Notes: generated by a model from the letters alone, not told the origin. A stretch of 64,000 nucleotides of DNA from Corylus avellana (GCF_901000735.1 NC_081545.1:36201634-36265633); one strand, 5' to 3'. Counted from the first letter of the stretch, positions 1 to 12,170 are shown. Translations and numbers: made by a program.

Positions 1-894
1 CTGCAATGGCTGCCTTGGCCACACTGCTGTAATTGGCAAAGCTTCATGAAGGGGCGTTGGGGGCCAGACCCCTGCTTGACCGGAAAAAAAGCTATCACCC
101 AAATTGGTCTCCAGAATTCCTCCTGAAGGCCAAGAAGTAGTGCTAGAATTACTACTCCATCCACCTTCAGAGTAATCACCCAGTGGCCGACTATTATCTG
201 TGCTGGCGATAGTAAAATCTGTTTGATCATCAGGGGCCATCAACATTGCCATGTAGGAAGAGTAATCAGTGACTGGTAAAAGAGCCAGCGATGGATGGTA
301 GACATCATTGAAGCCAGGAAAGTCAGATCTTTCTTCATGTTTCATGTTAGAACTTTTGATCCCATCCAAATCATTGAAGTCAGGCAAATCAATGCTTAAT
401 GGGCTAAGTTCTTCGGCTCCTAATTCAAAATTCTGAACTGATTTTCCTTTTAGGAATCGGATTCTTTCCTCCACAGTCAGTATCTTGGAGTTCAAGTTTC
501 TCATCAAAATTTGAAGTTCCTCCAGTGAAAGCTTGTGCAATTGATTGTCCAGAAAGTGCCATGGCTGCTGCTTCTCCTTCTTGTCCATGGTTTCCAAAAT
601 CCCTGAGAGATTTAGCTTCTGCAAACAACCGCTGCTACCTTCCTTGTACTTCATGATAACTGCTTCGGCCTTTTTCCTGTCTTCTGGCCACACATCGACC
701 GTCCCATCAGGCCCAAAACAGACCACGCAGACTGGGATGCCACACAACACAGCGAGTTCCTCGGCTTTCTTCTTCAGAGTAGGAACTCTCTTCATGAATG
801 TCTTTCTTCGTGAGTTCCCATCTTCAATGAATTCCCTGGCTCGCTTTTGTGGTTTTCTGGTTTGTTTCGACAGGTTTGGTTGTGACTTTTCCAT
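1..894 (-). CDS. Type I MADS-box transcription factor (AGL-like), 3' end outside window
   Basis: The reading frame starts at the ATG at 892-894 and stays open for 298 codons to the left edge, so the C-terminus is missing. The DNA-binding MADS domain covers about residues 11-63, with the recognisable stretches RRKTFMKRVPTLKKKAEELA and VLCGIPVCVVCFGPDG. The FGPDG...VWPED part resembles the type I M-beta/M-gamma groups (AGL82/AGL103/AGL80-like) rather than type II floral MIKC proteins. There is no intron and no clear K-box, which also fits type I. The later part is acidic and rich in serine and proline, with a predicted helix near HKLSLEELQILMRNLNSKI. Type I proteins are nuclear and often act in the female gametophyte or endosperm; that role is inferred from the family. 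A 20-bp direct repeat lies just upstream of the start. Confidence 0.85.
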   Translation of the reverse strand, partial: MEKSQPNLSKQTRKPQKRAREFIEDGNSRRKTFMKRVPTLKKKAEELAVLCGIPVCVVCFGPDGTVDVWPEDRKKAEAVIMKYKEGSSGCLQKLNLSGILETMDKKEKQQPWHFLDNQLHKLSLEELQILMRNLNSKILTVEERIRFLKGKSVQNFELGAEELSPLSIDLPDFNDLDGIKSSNMKHEERSDFPGFNDVYHPSLALLPVTDYSSYMAMLMAPDDQTDFTIASTDNSRPLGDYSEGGWSSNSSTTSWPSGGILETNLGDSFFSGQAGVWPPTPLHEALPITAVWPRQPLQ

Positions 895-910
895 GGTCTT
901 GTCTCAGACA

Positions 911-974
911 GAAAACGTTCAAACAAGAGTTTTTGTGAGAGTTACCAAAACTTTGAAAACGTTCAGACAAGAGT
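911..974. repeat. 20-bp direct repeat upstream of the MADS gene
   Basis: GAAAACGTTCAAACAAGAGT at 911-930 recurs at 955-974 with one mismatch (19 of 20), start to start 44 bp. It lies 17-80 bp upstream of the MADS ATG, in the likely leader or core promoter. Function unknown. Confidence 0.75.
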
Positions 975-1311
975 CCGTCCGAGGGAGAGTCCTATAAACT
1001 TGGGATTTATGCGGAGGAAAAGAAGGGTTCAGTTTTCCTGCTACCACTGGGACATAAGACTCCTCTTCCCTTGCGGTCGGCGGATTTCTCAACAATTGCT
1101 CCCTCCCTCTTCCTCGGTGGTATAGCTTGGGCTTCGTATTGGGCTTGCGTTTGGGATTCCCTCTGCCTCTAGCGGAAGTTCTGGTTTAACGGATGTGATG
1201 ATGGGCCGTCTTCGCCGCTTAAGAACCAGCCCGAAACATCTGGGGAGAACAATTAAAATTAACGGAAATTTGACACTTTGGAGGCCGGCATATATACCTC
1301 AATGAGTATGA

Positions 1312-1456
1312 TAGGTCACTCTGGGGCAAGTGTAGAACTCTTTTGCCCCAGACAATTCTGAGTTTGGGGCCCATTTAACCCAGCTGAATGGGTTCTACTT
1401 GCCCCAGACAGTTCTGAGTTTGGGGCCCATTTACCCCGGCTGAATGGGTTCTACTT
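1312..1456. repeat. Two-copy 56-bp tandem repeat with a partial inverted flank
   Basis: Unit 1 (1343-1398) and unit 2 (1399-1454) both begin TTGCCCCAGACA and end GGGTTCTAC, with about three mismatches. Just before unit 1, at about 1323-1338, GGGGCAAGTGTAGAAC is the near reverse complement of the GTTCTACTTGCCCC that spans the unit junction. The block can therefore fold back on itself. No open reading frame explains it. Confidence 0.8.
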
Positions 1457-1478
1457 TTACACCTGTTCTTGTCTGCAT

Positions 1479-1479
<1 letters not shown>

Positions 1480-1509
<30 letters not shown>

Positions 1510-1511
1510 GA
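1480..1511. repeat. (GT)n(AT)n microsatellite
   Basis: A short GT run passes into about ten AT units. It is a simple sequence repeat with no gene association. Confidence 0.9.
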
Positions 1512-1580
1512 AGTTATTTCTCCTTTTCTACCAACTTTTGAGATGCCAAACAATAATGTAAAATAATGTTGAATTAAGAA

Positions 1581-1880
1581 CATTTTTTTTTTTTTTTTTA
1601 AAGAACACTCATTCAATCAAAAGAGATTACAACAGATTAATAAATACAACTTAATCTGAAATATTCAATTCAAACAGACCTGTAGCACTTCAATGAATTG
1701 GTAAGAAACCAGAAAAGTGAAAAGCATTAGTAAATACAGCCGATTAAAGTTGCGGCGCTCTATAATGGATAAAACCATCTGGAGTAATAAAACAAGTTTT
1801 TTGTGAAGATTTAGCAAAAAACAAACAGTAAAAAAATGGTTTTTTTTGCAGACACCGAGTCTGAGACCCAACTAATTGAG
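1581..1880 (-). mobile_element. Possible retroposon 3' end (poly-T on the plus strand)
   Basis: Read on the minus strand, the segment ends TTGAATGAGTGTTCTTT followed by about 17 A. This looks like the 3' end of a LINE-type or other retroposed sequence with its poly-A tail. I found no convincing target-site duplication and no reverse transcriptase, so the 5' limit is a guess. Confidence 0.35.
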
Positions 1881-3604
1881 GTTATTATTAAAAACTCAAT
1901 CTAGACATACCACTTACTCTAACACCTCAATAAATTATAAAAAGACCCAACAGGAAAAAAAAAAAAAAAAAAAATATGGTCGTTCCTTGTGAAATGAAAT
2001 TCTACCTTACTATTAAAATTCAAATAATAATAGTTTTATTGTTTTTTTTGAAAAAAGAAAAAAAAAAAAAAACAGTAATAGTTTTAAAAGAACAACTACG
2101 AAAAGTCCAAAAGTGATATAGATTGAGGTGGGGGCGCCCTAGGACTGGGGGAACATCCTCTGGATTGGATGCTTAATTAGATTCCCTTTTGAGCTTCTTT
2201 TCATTTATTGTGACAGGGGCATAATTCACTACAGTCAGTATAAAAGTTAGCTCCCTCTATTTTATTTGGATCACGAGCGGTGCAACTTGCCAGATTTTAA
2301 TGACCTTTACCTCTATATGCACTGAATTTTTATTTCTTTTTTTAGGAAATACATTTAATTTGGTATAGTTTTTTTTTTTTTTTTTTGCTTGGAGTTTGAG
2401 TTATATATATATATACCATAATTTCTTATAAATTGACACTAACAACATCAGTTGCACTTAATTAAATCTAATTATTATTAATTAATGTAGTAAATATTAG
2501 TGCCGTGACTGTATTATAATTAAAGTAGCTAGGACTAGAAATTTGTGGCCGGACAGTGAATCAAACATGAAATTAGTCTGTTAGGATTTAGGAGTCTGAC
2601 CAATTTAATTAAATATGTCGAATTAGTTGATAATTTTTTACACGATCAGCGAACTCAACATAAAATTAGCGAATTAAGATTAAAAAATTTAACATGTTTA
2701 ATTAAATAAATAAATCGGGTTAAAATTACCCTATATAATCTTATACATACAACCGACCCGACACATTCCGAACATTACACCCGAACACGAATTATCATAC
2801 TTTTTTTTTTTATCAACGAATTATCATACCTATTTAAGCGCAAAAGCCACTCTTAAGAGATGCAAACGGCGTTTGCTCACAGAAGACACAGCCCATGGCT
2901 GGTGTGCGTCCTTTGGAGATAAATTCGAAAATGCAGATGGGATTCTTTTTTTCCAGTAAAGAGGGCTTTCAAACGTATAATGGCAATGGTCCCGCTGTTT
3001 GGTTTGGTCCCCTCCTTTGGTCATGACTCGTGGCTCGTCACCTTCCTTCTTGCTTCCCCTTTTTGTTTTTTGTTTTATCTTTCCGGTTCTCTCTCTCTCT
3101 GCTTCATATATATTCAACTTCCCAAAGCTTTTCTTGGTGTCTTCATTAATTTAAGTTGCTATATAATTAAGTTGATAGAGAAGCATGTTTGTAAAGCTTG
3201 GAACCTTTGAGAATTGTGATTGAGATAACCATGACCACGTGCTCATCCAATATCCAATTCACATGTCATAGCATGCCGCCAAGTTTTTACAGAGCAACCA
3301 AACGGCGGGTACAACCATGATTTTGGCCTTGCACGTTGTTCTAGTAGGACCCACGCTTTGATTTTTCTGTTCTTTGCCCTATTAGTTGCATGTGTGCCAC
3401 GTGTGTATCAATTCATCAACACTAGTATCGCGTCACCGGACACAAAGAGGGAGCAAGCACACTCTTTTTAGTTCAACAATACTAGATAATAATGTTGATG
3501 AGGTAGGATATATTTATAGCATTATTTTGAGGTATAGAGTTGTCTACATTGATTTAATTAGTTTAATAAAAAAAAATTGGGGAACATTGTTAATTTGTTT
3601 ACTT

Positions 3605-3880
3605 ATGGTGCGAATGGGACTACGATTTTGCAAAAATAATTTGTATTTTTAAAAGATATCGCAAAACGTAATTTATAGAAGAAAAAAAATTGCGATTTCT
3701 ATAAGCAAGTTAGGATGTTTATTTGAAAATGTGCAAATTTAAACCAAAATCACTACTTTCCATAACAAATATTTGACAAAAAAATATTTTTTAACGTGTT
3801 TTATCAAATGCCTTTGTGATTTTTAAAAATAACGATTTAAAAAGCGCTTATTGAAACCGCAATCATTAATTTCAATTTTT
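3605..3880. mobile_element. Degenerate MITE-like sequence
   Basis: Repeated GCGATTT/AAAATCGC-type words and an AAACCGCAATC end resemble the interior of the hAT-like element that begins at 63771. Termini are not clear, so this is a weak call. Confidence 0.3.
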
Positions 3881-4380
3881 TTTACCTTACTAATAGAAAA
3901 GAATAAGTAAATCCTTGAGGAAAAATATTTAAATGAAAAAGTAAAAATTGATAGTTAAAATAGGTTAGAGAATGAGATGTATGTGTTTTGGATAAGTTGG
4001 GTAGCTAATAAAAAAATGTAATTTTTTTTTTTTAATTAAAATGAAGATGAAATTTGTTGATGTAAATACTCTAAGAGTGTTTTATGCATGAATTTGATTT
4101 AGGTAATGTAAAAAATAAAATAAAATAAATGGCAAGAAACAAAAATTTGGCGACGAAACCAGAGGCGGAGGAGCAGCCAGTTTGGTTTTGTTGAAGTTGG
4201 ATTTTTCAAATATAAAATAATGCGTAATTATCACTTGTGGTCAGTTAAAGGTTTGCCATTCATAATGAAAAGCACTTGAAACCAACAGAAAGCTATGTTA
4301 GCTTATCAGATTTTGGTCTTAATTAATTGTATATATATCTTTTATCGTCTCAAGCTGCTTGGAGAATCTGTATGAAGGTC

Positions 4381-4419
<39 letters not shown>

Positions 4420-5502
4420 GAGGGAGAAGGAGGGTAATCGTTGAAGAAGAGGGAATTGAAAAGTGGGATAGGAGTATGGAGTTTGATTGGGGAGTAGGTG
4501 CAGTGAATGGAGAGGAATCACGAGAAAACTTGGGGTTTTCTTCTCCAAAATTTATTCCAAAAGTCTTGCTTTGCAATTTTGCATTGCATTTGCATGCTGG
4601 GAATTGGCAATGACAAATGGAAATTCTCTTTCTCTGTGGAAGCCACGGCTGCTGATCCAGTCAATTCTTGCGCTATTCTAATTCATTTTGTGCCACAAGC
4701 AAATCTTTTTATCCCAAACCCCGAACAAAACTAAAAATATACATTCATTAAATAAAAAACTATAAAAAAGAAAACAAGGGAAAACTAATAAAATGAAAGT
4801 TTTGAGTAAGACTACTCTAGTGGAGGTAATTTGTGTTTGCCTTTTGGGTTTGGATTAATGTCTTGAAGGAGGCATGGGTGAACTTATAAATTTTTAGAAT
4901 ATGGGGGATGGAAATTTAATAAATAATAATATATTAATAATTTTGGGCAATAAAATTTTGATTTAAAAAGAATATGAAAGTATTTTCTTTTTTTTTATAT
5001 ATAAAAAAAATAGAACATTATGAGGCTTAGGAGACTCAAGCCTCCTAATAAAGTAAGAGTGATGTTATAAACTATATTTTCCTCTCACAATTATCCCATA
5101 ATGCTGACCTAACAGTCCAACTAACTCTTGTATTTTGTTTTCTTGTTAATAATAACCAACCATTTATTTATTTATTTAATAAATATTGATCTAAGGGTTG
5201 ATTGAGTCTGTCAGGTCAATTATGAGATAAAGATTTAGTTTATTGCTTTACTTCAAAATTCAACTTATTAAATTGATATGTGTTTTAAAAAAAAAAATGT
5301 AATTCTTACTTGATTTTAATATAACATGTGATTTTCATATGCATATCATAATTAAAAGCTCATATACTTAGTTTGAAAAAAATTCCCCCATTCTAATTTT
5401 TATCCAAGAGAAACAGATGGCCTAGCATGTCCACTAGATATGCTTTGAAGTAATCAATTCTTACATTTCACTTCTTGTCCGGTAGTTCTCGCTCTTAATT
5501 TG

Positions 5503-5533
<31 letters not shown>

Positions 5534-5674
5534 TCGGTGCTCGTCGGAAATCTCTCGAAAAGGCACTAAAATGAAATTATGTGAAAATGCATCGTCTATG
5601 TGATCTCATTTAAGAAAGGCTACATCTGCGAATGATCTGCCTCAACCTACCAATGCATGCATATCATATGCATT

Positions 5675-5979
5675 AGGAAAAATTTCACTTTAAACTCTTG
5701 AATTATCATGTAATTTAACATACTTTTGAACTTTGAAACCTTTCAATTTAAACTTCTAGACTTTCAATTGCAATCAATTTGAACCACTGCGTCAATTTTT
5801 AATTTTACAAAAAAGTGAAGGGTATAAACATCATTATATCAATTTTAACGTTTAAAATTTGACAGATGAATTCAAATTGATTGCAATTGAAAGTTCAGGA
5901 GTTCAAATTGAGATGTTACAAAGTTCAGGAGTATGTCAAATTGCGTAGTAGTTCAAGAGTTTAAAATGAAGTTTTCCCT
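5675..5979. mobile_element. Foldback MITE with long terminal inverted repeats
   Basis: The left arm starts AGGAAAAATTTCACTTTAAA and runs through CTCTTGAA, ACTTTGAAACCTTTCAATTT and ATTGCAATCAATTTGAA. The right arm is its imperfect reverse complement, from TTCAAATTGATTGCAATTGA to TTCAAGAGTTTAAAATGAAG and TTTTCCCT. Each arm is about 100 bp around a roughly 90-bp centre. The ends are flanked by TA, consistent with a TA target duplication. There is no coding capacity, so it is non-autonomous. Confidence 0.75.
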
Positions 5980-6572
5980 ACATATTATATATACATACAC
6001 ACGTATATGTATGTATGTATGCATGAATAACAAATTGCTTCTTTCTAATTTTGAGTACAAGCCCACTTATTTGGACAGGCCATGTGTTTGAATCTTTTAC
6101 TTAGGACGTTGTTTGAACATCTGTTCAAGTAAGTAAAATCCAAACAAACTCTCACATCTCTTAAATTGTCTTAAAATTTCAAATTTTCTACCCTCTTGGC
6201 TCTTGAAAAATGCATGGTTTTATTATCTAAATTGAGAGCCTGTCGAGTTAAATCAATTTAAGATGTCACCATTCATTTTATTTTAAAAAAATATTTTGAT
6301 ATGACATAAAAATAACAATAATTTTAAATGTTTTACCAGTATTATTGTGTTTTAAATTATTTATTAATATTTTTATTTTAAAAAGAGAAAAATAATATAT
6401 ATTATCAAACTTGACTAAGAAAGAAACTTGTTTGCATTTCATTCATTTTGTAATACTCGAAGTATGATTTTATAAAATCCATTTATTATCATGTTGAACA
6501 TTTTATGAAGGATGTTGATTTAAAAAGTCAACTCGAAAGACCATGTCGGCACGCCAGACATTAAAACACATA

Positions 6573-6864
6573 GGATTCGTTTAATAAACGATATTGTTTT
6601 GGTTTTGTTTTAATACTGTAGCAAAAAGTGATTGATGTGAATAAAAAAAAAAAGTAAGAATGGTTTTTTTTTTTTTAAAGTGAAAAAGTAAGAATATTTG
6701 GTACGAAAAAATGAAAAAATTTTGTTTTATAGTGATTTTTTTATTTGAATAGTAATAAAAAATTATTGATATGATGTAAAAGATAAGAGAATATTAAAAA
6801 AATAAAAAAATAAAATGAATAGTATAATGTCAAAACCATGTAAAAACGTTTATCAAACAAAGCC
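6573..6864. mobile_element. hAT-like MITE
   Basis: The left end GGATTCGTTTAATAAACG and right end CGTTTATCAAACAAAGCC form 18-bp imperfect terminal inverted repeats with three or four mismatches. The interior is AT-rich and non-coding. The GG-TTTGTTT-type terminus is common in hAT-derived MITEs. I see no clean 8-bp target duplication, so the superfamily is inferred. Confidence 0.6.
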
Positions 6865-7530
6865 ATAATATCGTTTTATCAACATTTTCTTTAGATTTTT
6901 GTTGGCACGATATTTCTTTCTTTCTCTTGTGATGTTCCTTTAATCTATTTTTATATTGTAAGTCGAAGTTAAATAAGAGCACTCTCTTTATTAATATGTT
7001 TTTTTAGATGAATTTTCTTTAAAAAAAAATTTTAATGTGACGTAAAGGTAATAATTTATTTGATTTCATTTTTTTTTTTTGTAAATACTTCATGTTTATG
7101 TTATTTATTAATATTTTGTTTTTAAAATAAAAAATAAAAATATTAACAAATGTAATTAGAATTTTTCAATTATACTTTTTCGCTCTTATTTTTGTTTATA
7201 GGCAAATATATATATATATATATTATAAAACAATTTCCAAAGACTCTACAATTGGGGATGTTTTATTAATGCGTTTTTTTTTTTTTACATTTATGCACAA
7301 GAGAAGGAAAGAAGGAGAGGAGATTCGATCTAGTTCACTTAATGAAACATAATTTCCAATCGATTGATATACCCCTTAGCGACTATTAATGTGTTTTAAG
7401 AAGTGTTTTTCGTTTTGAAAAATACCAGACATACAACTCTTTTAACCATTTGTTTACTAACTTTGATAAGTGTCAGCATTTGATTGGAAAGTATTAAACT
7501 TTATTTTTAGTGACTAATAACGGAGCTCTA

Positions 7531-7586
7531 ATCTCATGCTAACATCCTTAAAAAAAAAAAAAAAAAAAAAAATCTCATGCTAACAT
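7531..7586 (+). mobile_element. Minimal retroposon scar: CCTT plus poly-A between 15-bp target duplications
   Basis: ATCTCATGCTAACAT occurs at 7531-7545 and again at 7572-7586. Only 26 bp lie between the copies (CCTT followed by 22 A). This is the signature of target-primed reverse transcription that copied little more than the tail of a LINE or SINE RNA. Confidence 0.8.
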
Positions 7587-8122
7587 GTGTAGCATTACTT
7601 GGAAAATGACTTTAGGTATGTGTTAGCATGTGATTTAAGATAATAAATTTTTTAATCGCTGAGATACTTGTTAAAAACTGTAAAATAATTGTATGTGTAG
7701 CATTAATCTTTTATTTTTAGTTGAGGAAAATGTTTTATGTGAAAATTATGAATATTTCTATGTTATTTATTAATATATATATATTTTTTTTAAAAAATAA
7801 AAGATAGGAAATAAAAAAATTTAACAAAACATAGGGAATTTATTTATTTCTTTTAATAGAGCAAAATGGGGCAAAAATGTTAAAACAACAAAAAAGTAGC
7901 AAGAAGTAGCAGCTAGCATAGGTCAGAGCAGACACATAGATAACCCACACAGACGGACAGCGCTCTCCGTTCATTTTTTTTTAAATATTTTTCAGTACCT
8001 TTGCATTGCATAACGTTCAAACCTCGAATCTCTCCTCTTTCTTCTCCAAAATGATTCTCTGAACTCTGATCCATAGAAAAAGCCACTGCTCTTTTCTCTC
8101 ACTCACCCTACTCTTCAACCCC

Positions 8123-8123
<1 letters not shown>

Positions 8124-8160
<37 letters not shown>
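8124..8160. repeat. (CT)n tract in the ICE1 leader
   Basis: About 18 CT units end some 15 bp before the ICE1 ATG, so the tract probably lies in the 5' untranslated region. Pyrimidine-rich leaders of this kind are common in plants. Confidence 0.85.
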
Positions 8161-8162
<2 letters not shown>

Positions 8163-8175
8163 GAAACGCAGAGGG

Positions 8176-10429
8176 ATGCTACCGAGGGCTTCTGCAAACG
8201 GTATCGTTTGGATGGAAGGAGGAGGTGGAGGTGGAGGCGGGGAAGATGAAGAAGACGCAGCGTCGTGGACCAGAACCAACAATGAAGGCGAGCCCAGCAA
8301 CTGCAAGGACGAGGACATGGGTCTTGGTGTTCCTCTCTCTTCCTACAAGTCCATGCTTGAAAATGACTGGTACATCAACAACAACGCTGCTCTGAACCCG
8401 CCTCGCCGGGACCTCCATAACCATCTCCATGGCCTCTCAAACCCACAAGATGTCAGAGACATTAGCTTCTGTTCCAATCCAAACGACGCCAATAGCCTTC
8501 TTTTGCAGCCCTTGGACTCGTCCTCTTCCTGCTCTCCATCACAGGCGTTCACCCTCGACCCCTCACAGTCACAGCCACCCTTCTTGCCCCACAAATCTTG
8601 CTTCTCTTCGCTCATAAACGCTGTTTGCACCAACCCTTTTGACAATGCCTTCGATTTGGGGCTTGATACTGGTCTTCTCTGTCCGTTCAACCCAGCTGTT
8701 TCCAACTCCCCTGCTTTGATGGGCTTCCCGGGTTTGAATTCTCATCCCCAGATTGGTGCTCCCGAGCTGGGTTCGGTCGGCGAGTTTCAACCAACTCGGT
8801 TGCTGCCGATAACCGATACGGCCGCCGGGCTGAGTGGCGGGTTTAGTCCAGCTGGTTTCGAGGGGTTCGATAACTCAGGGAGTTCTCTGTTACTAAACAG
8901 AGCAAAGGTTCTGCGACCTCTTGAGGTTTTCCCTCAAGTGGGTACGCAACCCACTCTGTTTCAGAAGCGAGCGGCTCTTCGGCAAGGCTCTGAAAACTCG
9001 GGGACTTTGCGGGTCTCGGGTGCGACATTCGGCGAAAATTCGGAGAATTTGGAGAGTAGGAGGAGGAAGAAGAACGAGGCAGGTGATGTGGAGGAAGCGA
9101 GCATCGACGTTTCGGGCTTGAATTACGATTCGGATGAGTTCATTGAGAATGGTATAGGTAAGGCGGAGGAGAGTGTTAAAAATGGTGGAAGCAACTCCAA
9201 TGCGAACAGTGCTGTCACGGGTGGGGACCAGAAGGGAAAGAAGAAGGGACTGCCGGCTAAGAATCTGATGGCGGAGAGGCGGCGGAGGAAGAAGCTTAAT
9301 GATAGGCTCTACATGCTTAGGTCTGTTGTACCCAAGATTAGCAAGGTATGAAGTAATTTCAGGGGGCTTAAATTTTTTGCCCTTTGCTTAATTTGAGTGT
9401 GTCGTTTTTTCATTTCCATTGTATGTGGTGGTTAGTAACCTTGTGAGTTTACTTTGTATTGGAAGACCATTGAGTGAGTGGCCTACAGAAGCCAGCATGT
9501 TGGGTTTAGATGCTCTATATATTTCTGAAATAGAATTTATGGACCAACGAATCGAACTAAAAGAGCTGTTCGTCCCTTATTATCCTCTCTCCAAAGAACT
9601 TTGAGAAATTTTAAGTTTTAGTTGATTTATGATCCATTCTATATTTAAGGACACTGAGAAGTTAGAATATTTATGTCAAATCCTACAATTGATCTTGATT
9701 TCTAAACATCTTGGACCGATGTCCATTTGGGAGTTTCTTTCTCACTGCATAATTTGGGTGCTTTGTTTTGGACTTTAATTAAGTTTGAGTCCTTCATCCG
9801 TTGGCCACAATATCTGATGATTATCCCGTATTTGTTCACAGATGGATAGAGCCTCAATACTTGGGGATGCCATCGATTACTTAAAGGAGCTTTTGCAAAG
9901 GATCAATGATCTACACAATGAACTGGAGTCATCCCCACCAGGATCTTTGCTGCCACCTTCTACAAGCTTTCACCCTTTGACACCAACTCTGCCTACCCTT
10001 CCTTGCCGTGTGAAGGAAGAACTTTGTCCCAGCTCCCTGCCAAGCCCTAAAAACCAACCTGCAAGGGTAAATTTCACCCATCTTAGTGCTCATTTGACAT
10101 TTTCAGGTTTTTCATTAATTGCTTGATGCTTGTAAGTTTGGAAATGTGCTGCTATCTATCATCTTTATTTTCTCTGGAACTCTCACCTACCTAACAAGGA
10201 CATGGATCCAAGTTGATTTTGAGATGTAAACATGAGTAAAGTACAAATGTTTATTGGTGTTCATATGGCTTTCTTACTTGCATCATATCAGTTTGACCAA
10301 CATGGCAAAAAATCTTAGAAATGGAGTGTGCATGTTACATAGATTTGGACGCTTAACCAGTTCTGGTATTAGACCAGTAGGCATCACAATTTTTACCTGT
10401 GCTAATTTTTATGTGAAGTTGATTCTAGG

Positions 10430-10469
<40 letters not shown>

Positions 10470-12170
10470 CATATCTATTTATCAATGTGTGTGTGTTCAT
10501 ATGGGTTTCTGTACGTACGTCTGTCCTAGGGCCAACAATTGCGGGGCCCAATGATTTGCTATCGGTTTACAATAAGATGTAAGCTCATCAACTTGTAATA
10601 TGTGCTGCTGCTGCTGCATGGTCCTGTAGTGTGATGCCTTAAGTTTTATAGTGTATAGGACGAGTGGTTTTTTTTTTTTTTTTTCTTTATTTTTCTGCCC
10701 TTTAAACTAAAACTGGGATATATTAGTGAGTCCAAAGCCACTGTATATAAAGTCCATTTATTACAAATTTACAATCATTAAACCTTAATTGGGCATGATC
10801 CACAATAACATTCACTTATCTGAGACACACACTCTACTCCTTATGTGGCATATGGTCGAGTGTTCTCAAGTAATACCAAATCCATTGTTTTGTGGTAATC
10901 CAGGACATTGGTTTGAGCCGTACTTTGCTTGGTTTCTCTATGTTATAGGTGGAGGTAAGGGTAAGGGAAGGGAGAGCTGTCAACATACACATGTTTTGTG
11001 CCCGCAGACCAGGTCTCTTGCTTTCCACTATGAGGGCTCTGGACAACCTGGGGTTGGACATCCAGCAGGCTGTAATTAGCTGTTTCAATGGGTTTGCTTT
11101 GGATGTGTTCCGAGCTGAGGTATGCTTCTTCCTCTGATGCCAAAAGTGAGGCTTTCATTGGTTTTATAGAATTCACCTTTTGGTTATGAAGCATGAGAAA
11201 GATTCTGCGCTATTATATGTTCTGTTTTTGGTGCTTTGTACCTGTATCTTTTCATACTGCCAAAATCATCTACTATGGATTTGACTTCTTTATATATTGC
11301 TTTTGAATTTTGCAATACCGATTTTTAAATAGAAAATTATCTATGAGGAAGCAAGTAGAATACTTGTTCCACTATATGGGCTAGAACCGAAAGCATGTCC
11401 TTGGTACTGGAGCAAATTTCATATAAGATGTGAAAAAAAAAAAAAAAAACTGAAATTGAGAGTCCATGCTCCCTTGTCTCATTGTAGAGATGATAGTTCT
11501 TTCTGTCATTCCTGATTTTCATGCAGAGTACAACTGGTAGTCCACATGCATAGGTCTCAGGATCATGATGCAGATGGATGGGAGTGAAGCTAACTACCAA
11601 GAAAGATTATGTATGATAGAATTGTCATTGCTGAAAAGATGATATATTATTGGAAAAGAGAGCATGGAAGTCCCCTGATGGGTTTAATAAAGGCTTAGAA
11701 AAAGAAGTAAATTTGGCTGAATAAGTGAAGATTAAAAAAAAAATAGAAACAAAGATTTCAAATCTAGTGAGATCTGATTTTCTAGTCAGATTCTGTGATC
11801 TTTCTCTCTCAGACCACCATGCAAAGCAGGTTCTTGTTGAACAACTTCATATATAAAAAGATTACTGCAAGTAGTTACAAACTGGCTGGAGTAGGTTTGA
11901 AGGACCTTCCCTTGGTGAGGTTCCACGTTATTTCTAATTGCTGGCATCTTTATGCATGGTCCACTAGGCTTTTCCTTTTGTGATTTTGGCCCGACTTTTT
12001 TCTTCATCAATGTAGAGTGTTTTTCGATTACTTTTGCTGATTAATTGTCATGGAAAGTCTTAATTATTTTTCTCATTGTTGATCAGCAATGCAGGGAAGG
12101 CCAGGATGTATTGCCCGAGCAAATTAAAGCGGTACTTTTGGATTCGGCTGGCTTCCATGGTATGATGTAA
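8176..12170 (+). CDS. ICE1: ICE1/SCREAM-type bHLH transcription factor
   Basis: Four coding exons join cleanly with GT-AG borders: 8176-9345, 9842-10066, 10949-11119 and 12087-12170. They encode 549 residues; Arabidopsis ICE1 has about 494. The basic helix-loop-helix starts near residue 356, with [20 protein letters not shown] carrying the DNA-contacting N363, E367 and R371, and it continues across intron 1 into [18 protein letters not shown]. The conserved [10 protein letters not shown] motif is present; its R265 lines up with the residue altered in Arabidopsis ice1-1/scrm-D. A C-terminal ACT-like domain ([18 protein letters not shown], then [20 protein letters not shown]) ends at GFHGMM. 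A poly-glycine run lies near residues 15-22. In Arabidopsis the family switches on CBF cold-response genes and pairs with SPCH, MUTE and FAMA in stomatal development. SCRM2 is the alternative paralogue name. Confidence 0.95.
10434..10467. repeat. (CT)n microsatellite in ICE1 intron 2
   Basis: About 17 CT units inside intron 2 (10067-10948), followed by a short GT run. Confidence 0.9.

Larger units (their letters stand above)
895..8095. other. Intergenic region between the MADS gene and ICE1
   Basis: About 7.2 kb without a supportable gene. It is AT-rich and holds the repeats listed separately, (AG)n at 4382-4412, (CT)n at 5504-5530, and several poly-A/T runs. The stretch 2600-2800 carries decayed AACCCGACC/CCCGAACACGAA motifs of a kind common in dispersed plant repeats. 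Short open frames here cross simple repeats or lack any recognisable domain. Confidence 0.7.

Noticed and set aside
545..997. 150-residue plus-strand frame opposite the MADS gene
   Set aside because: The opposite strand encodes a clear MADS domain over the same bases, so this frame is a shadow.
4319..4613. Open frames on both strands over a GA microsatellite
   Set aside because: They are open only because the dinucleotide repeat lacks stops. The flanking residues match no family.
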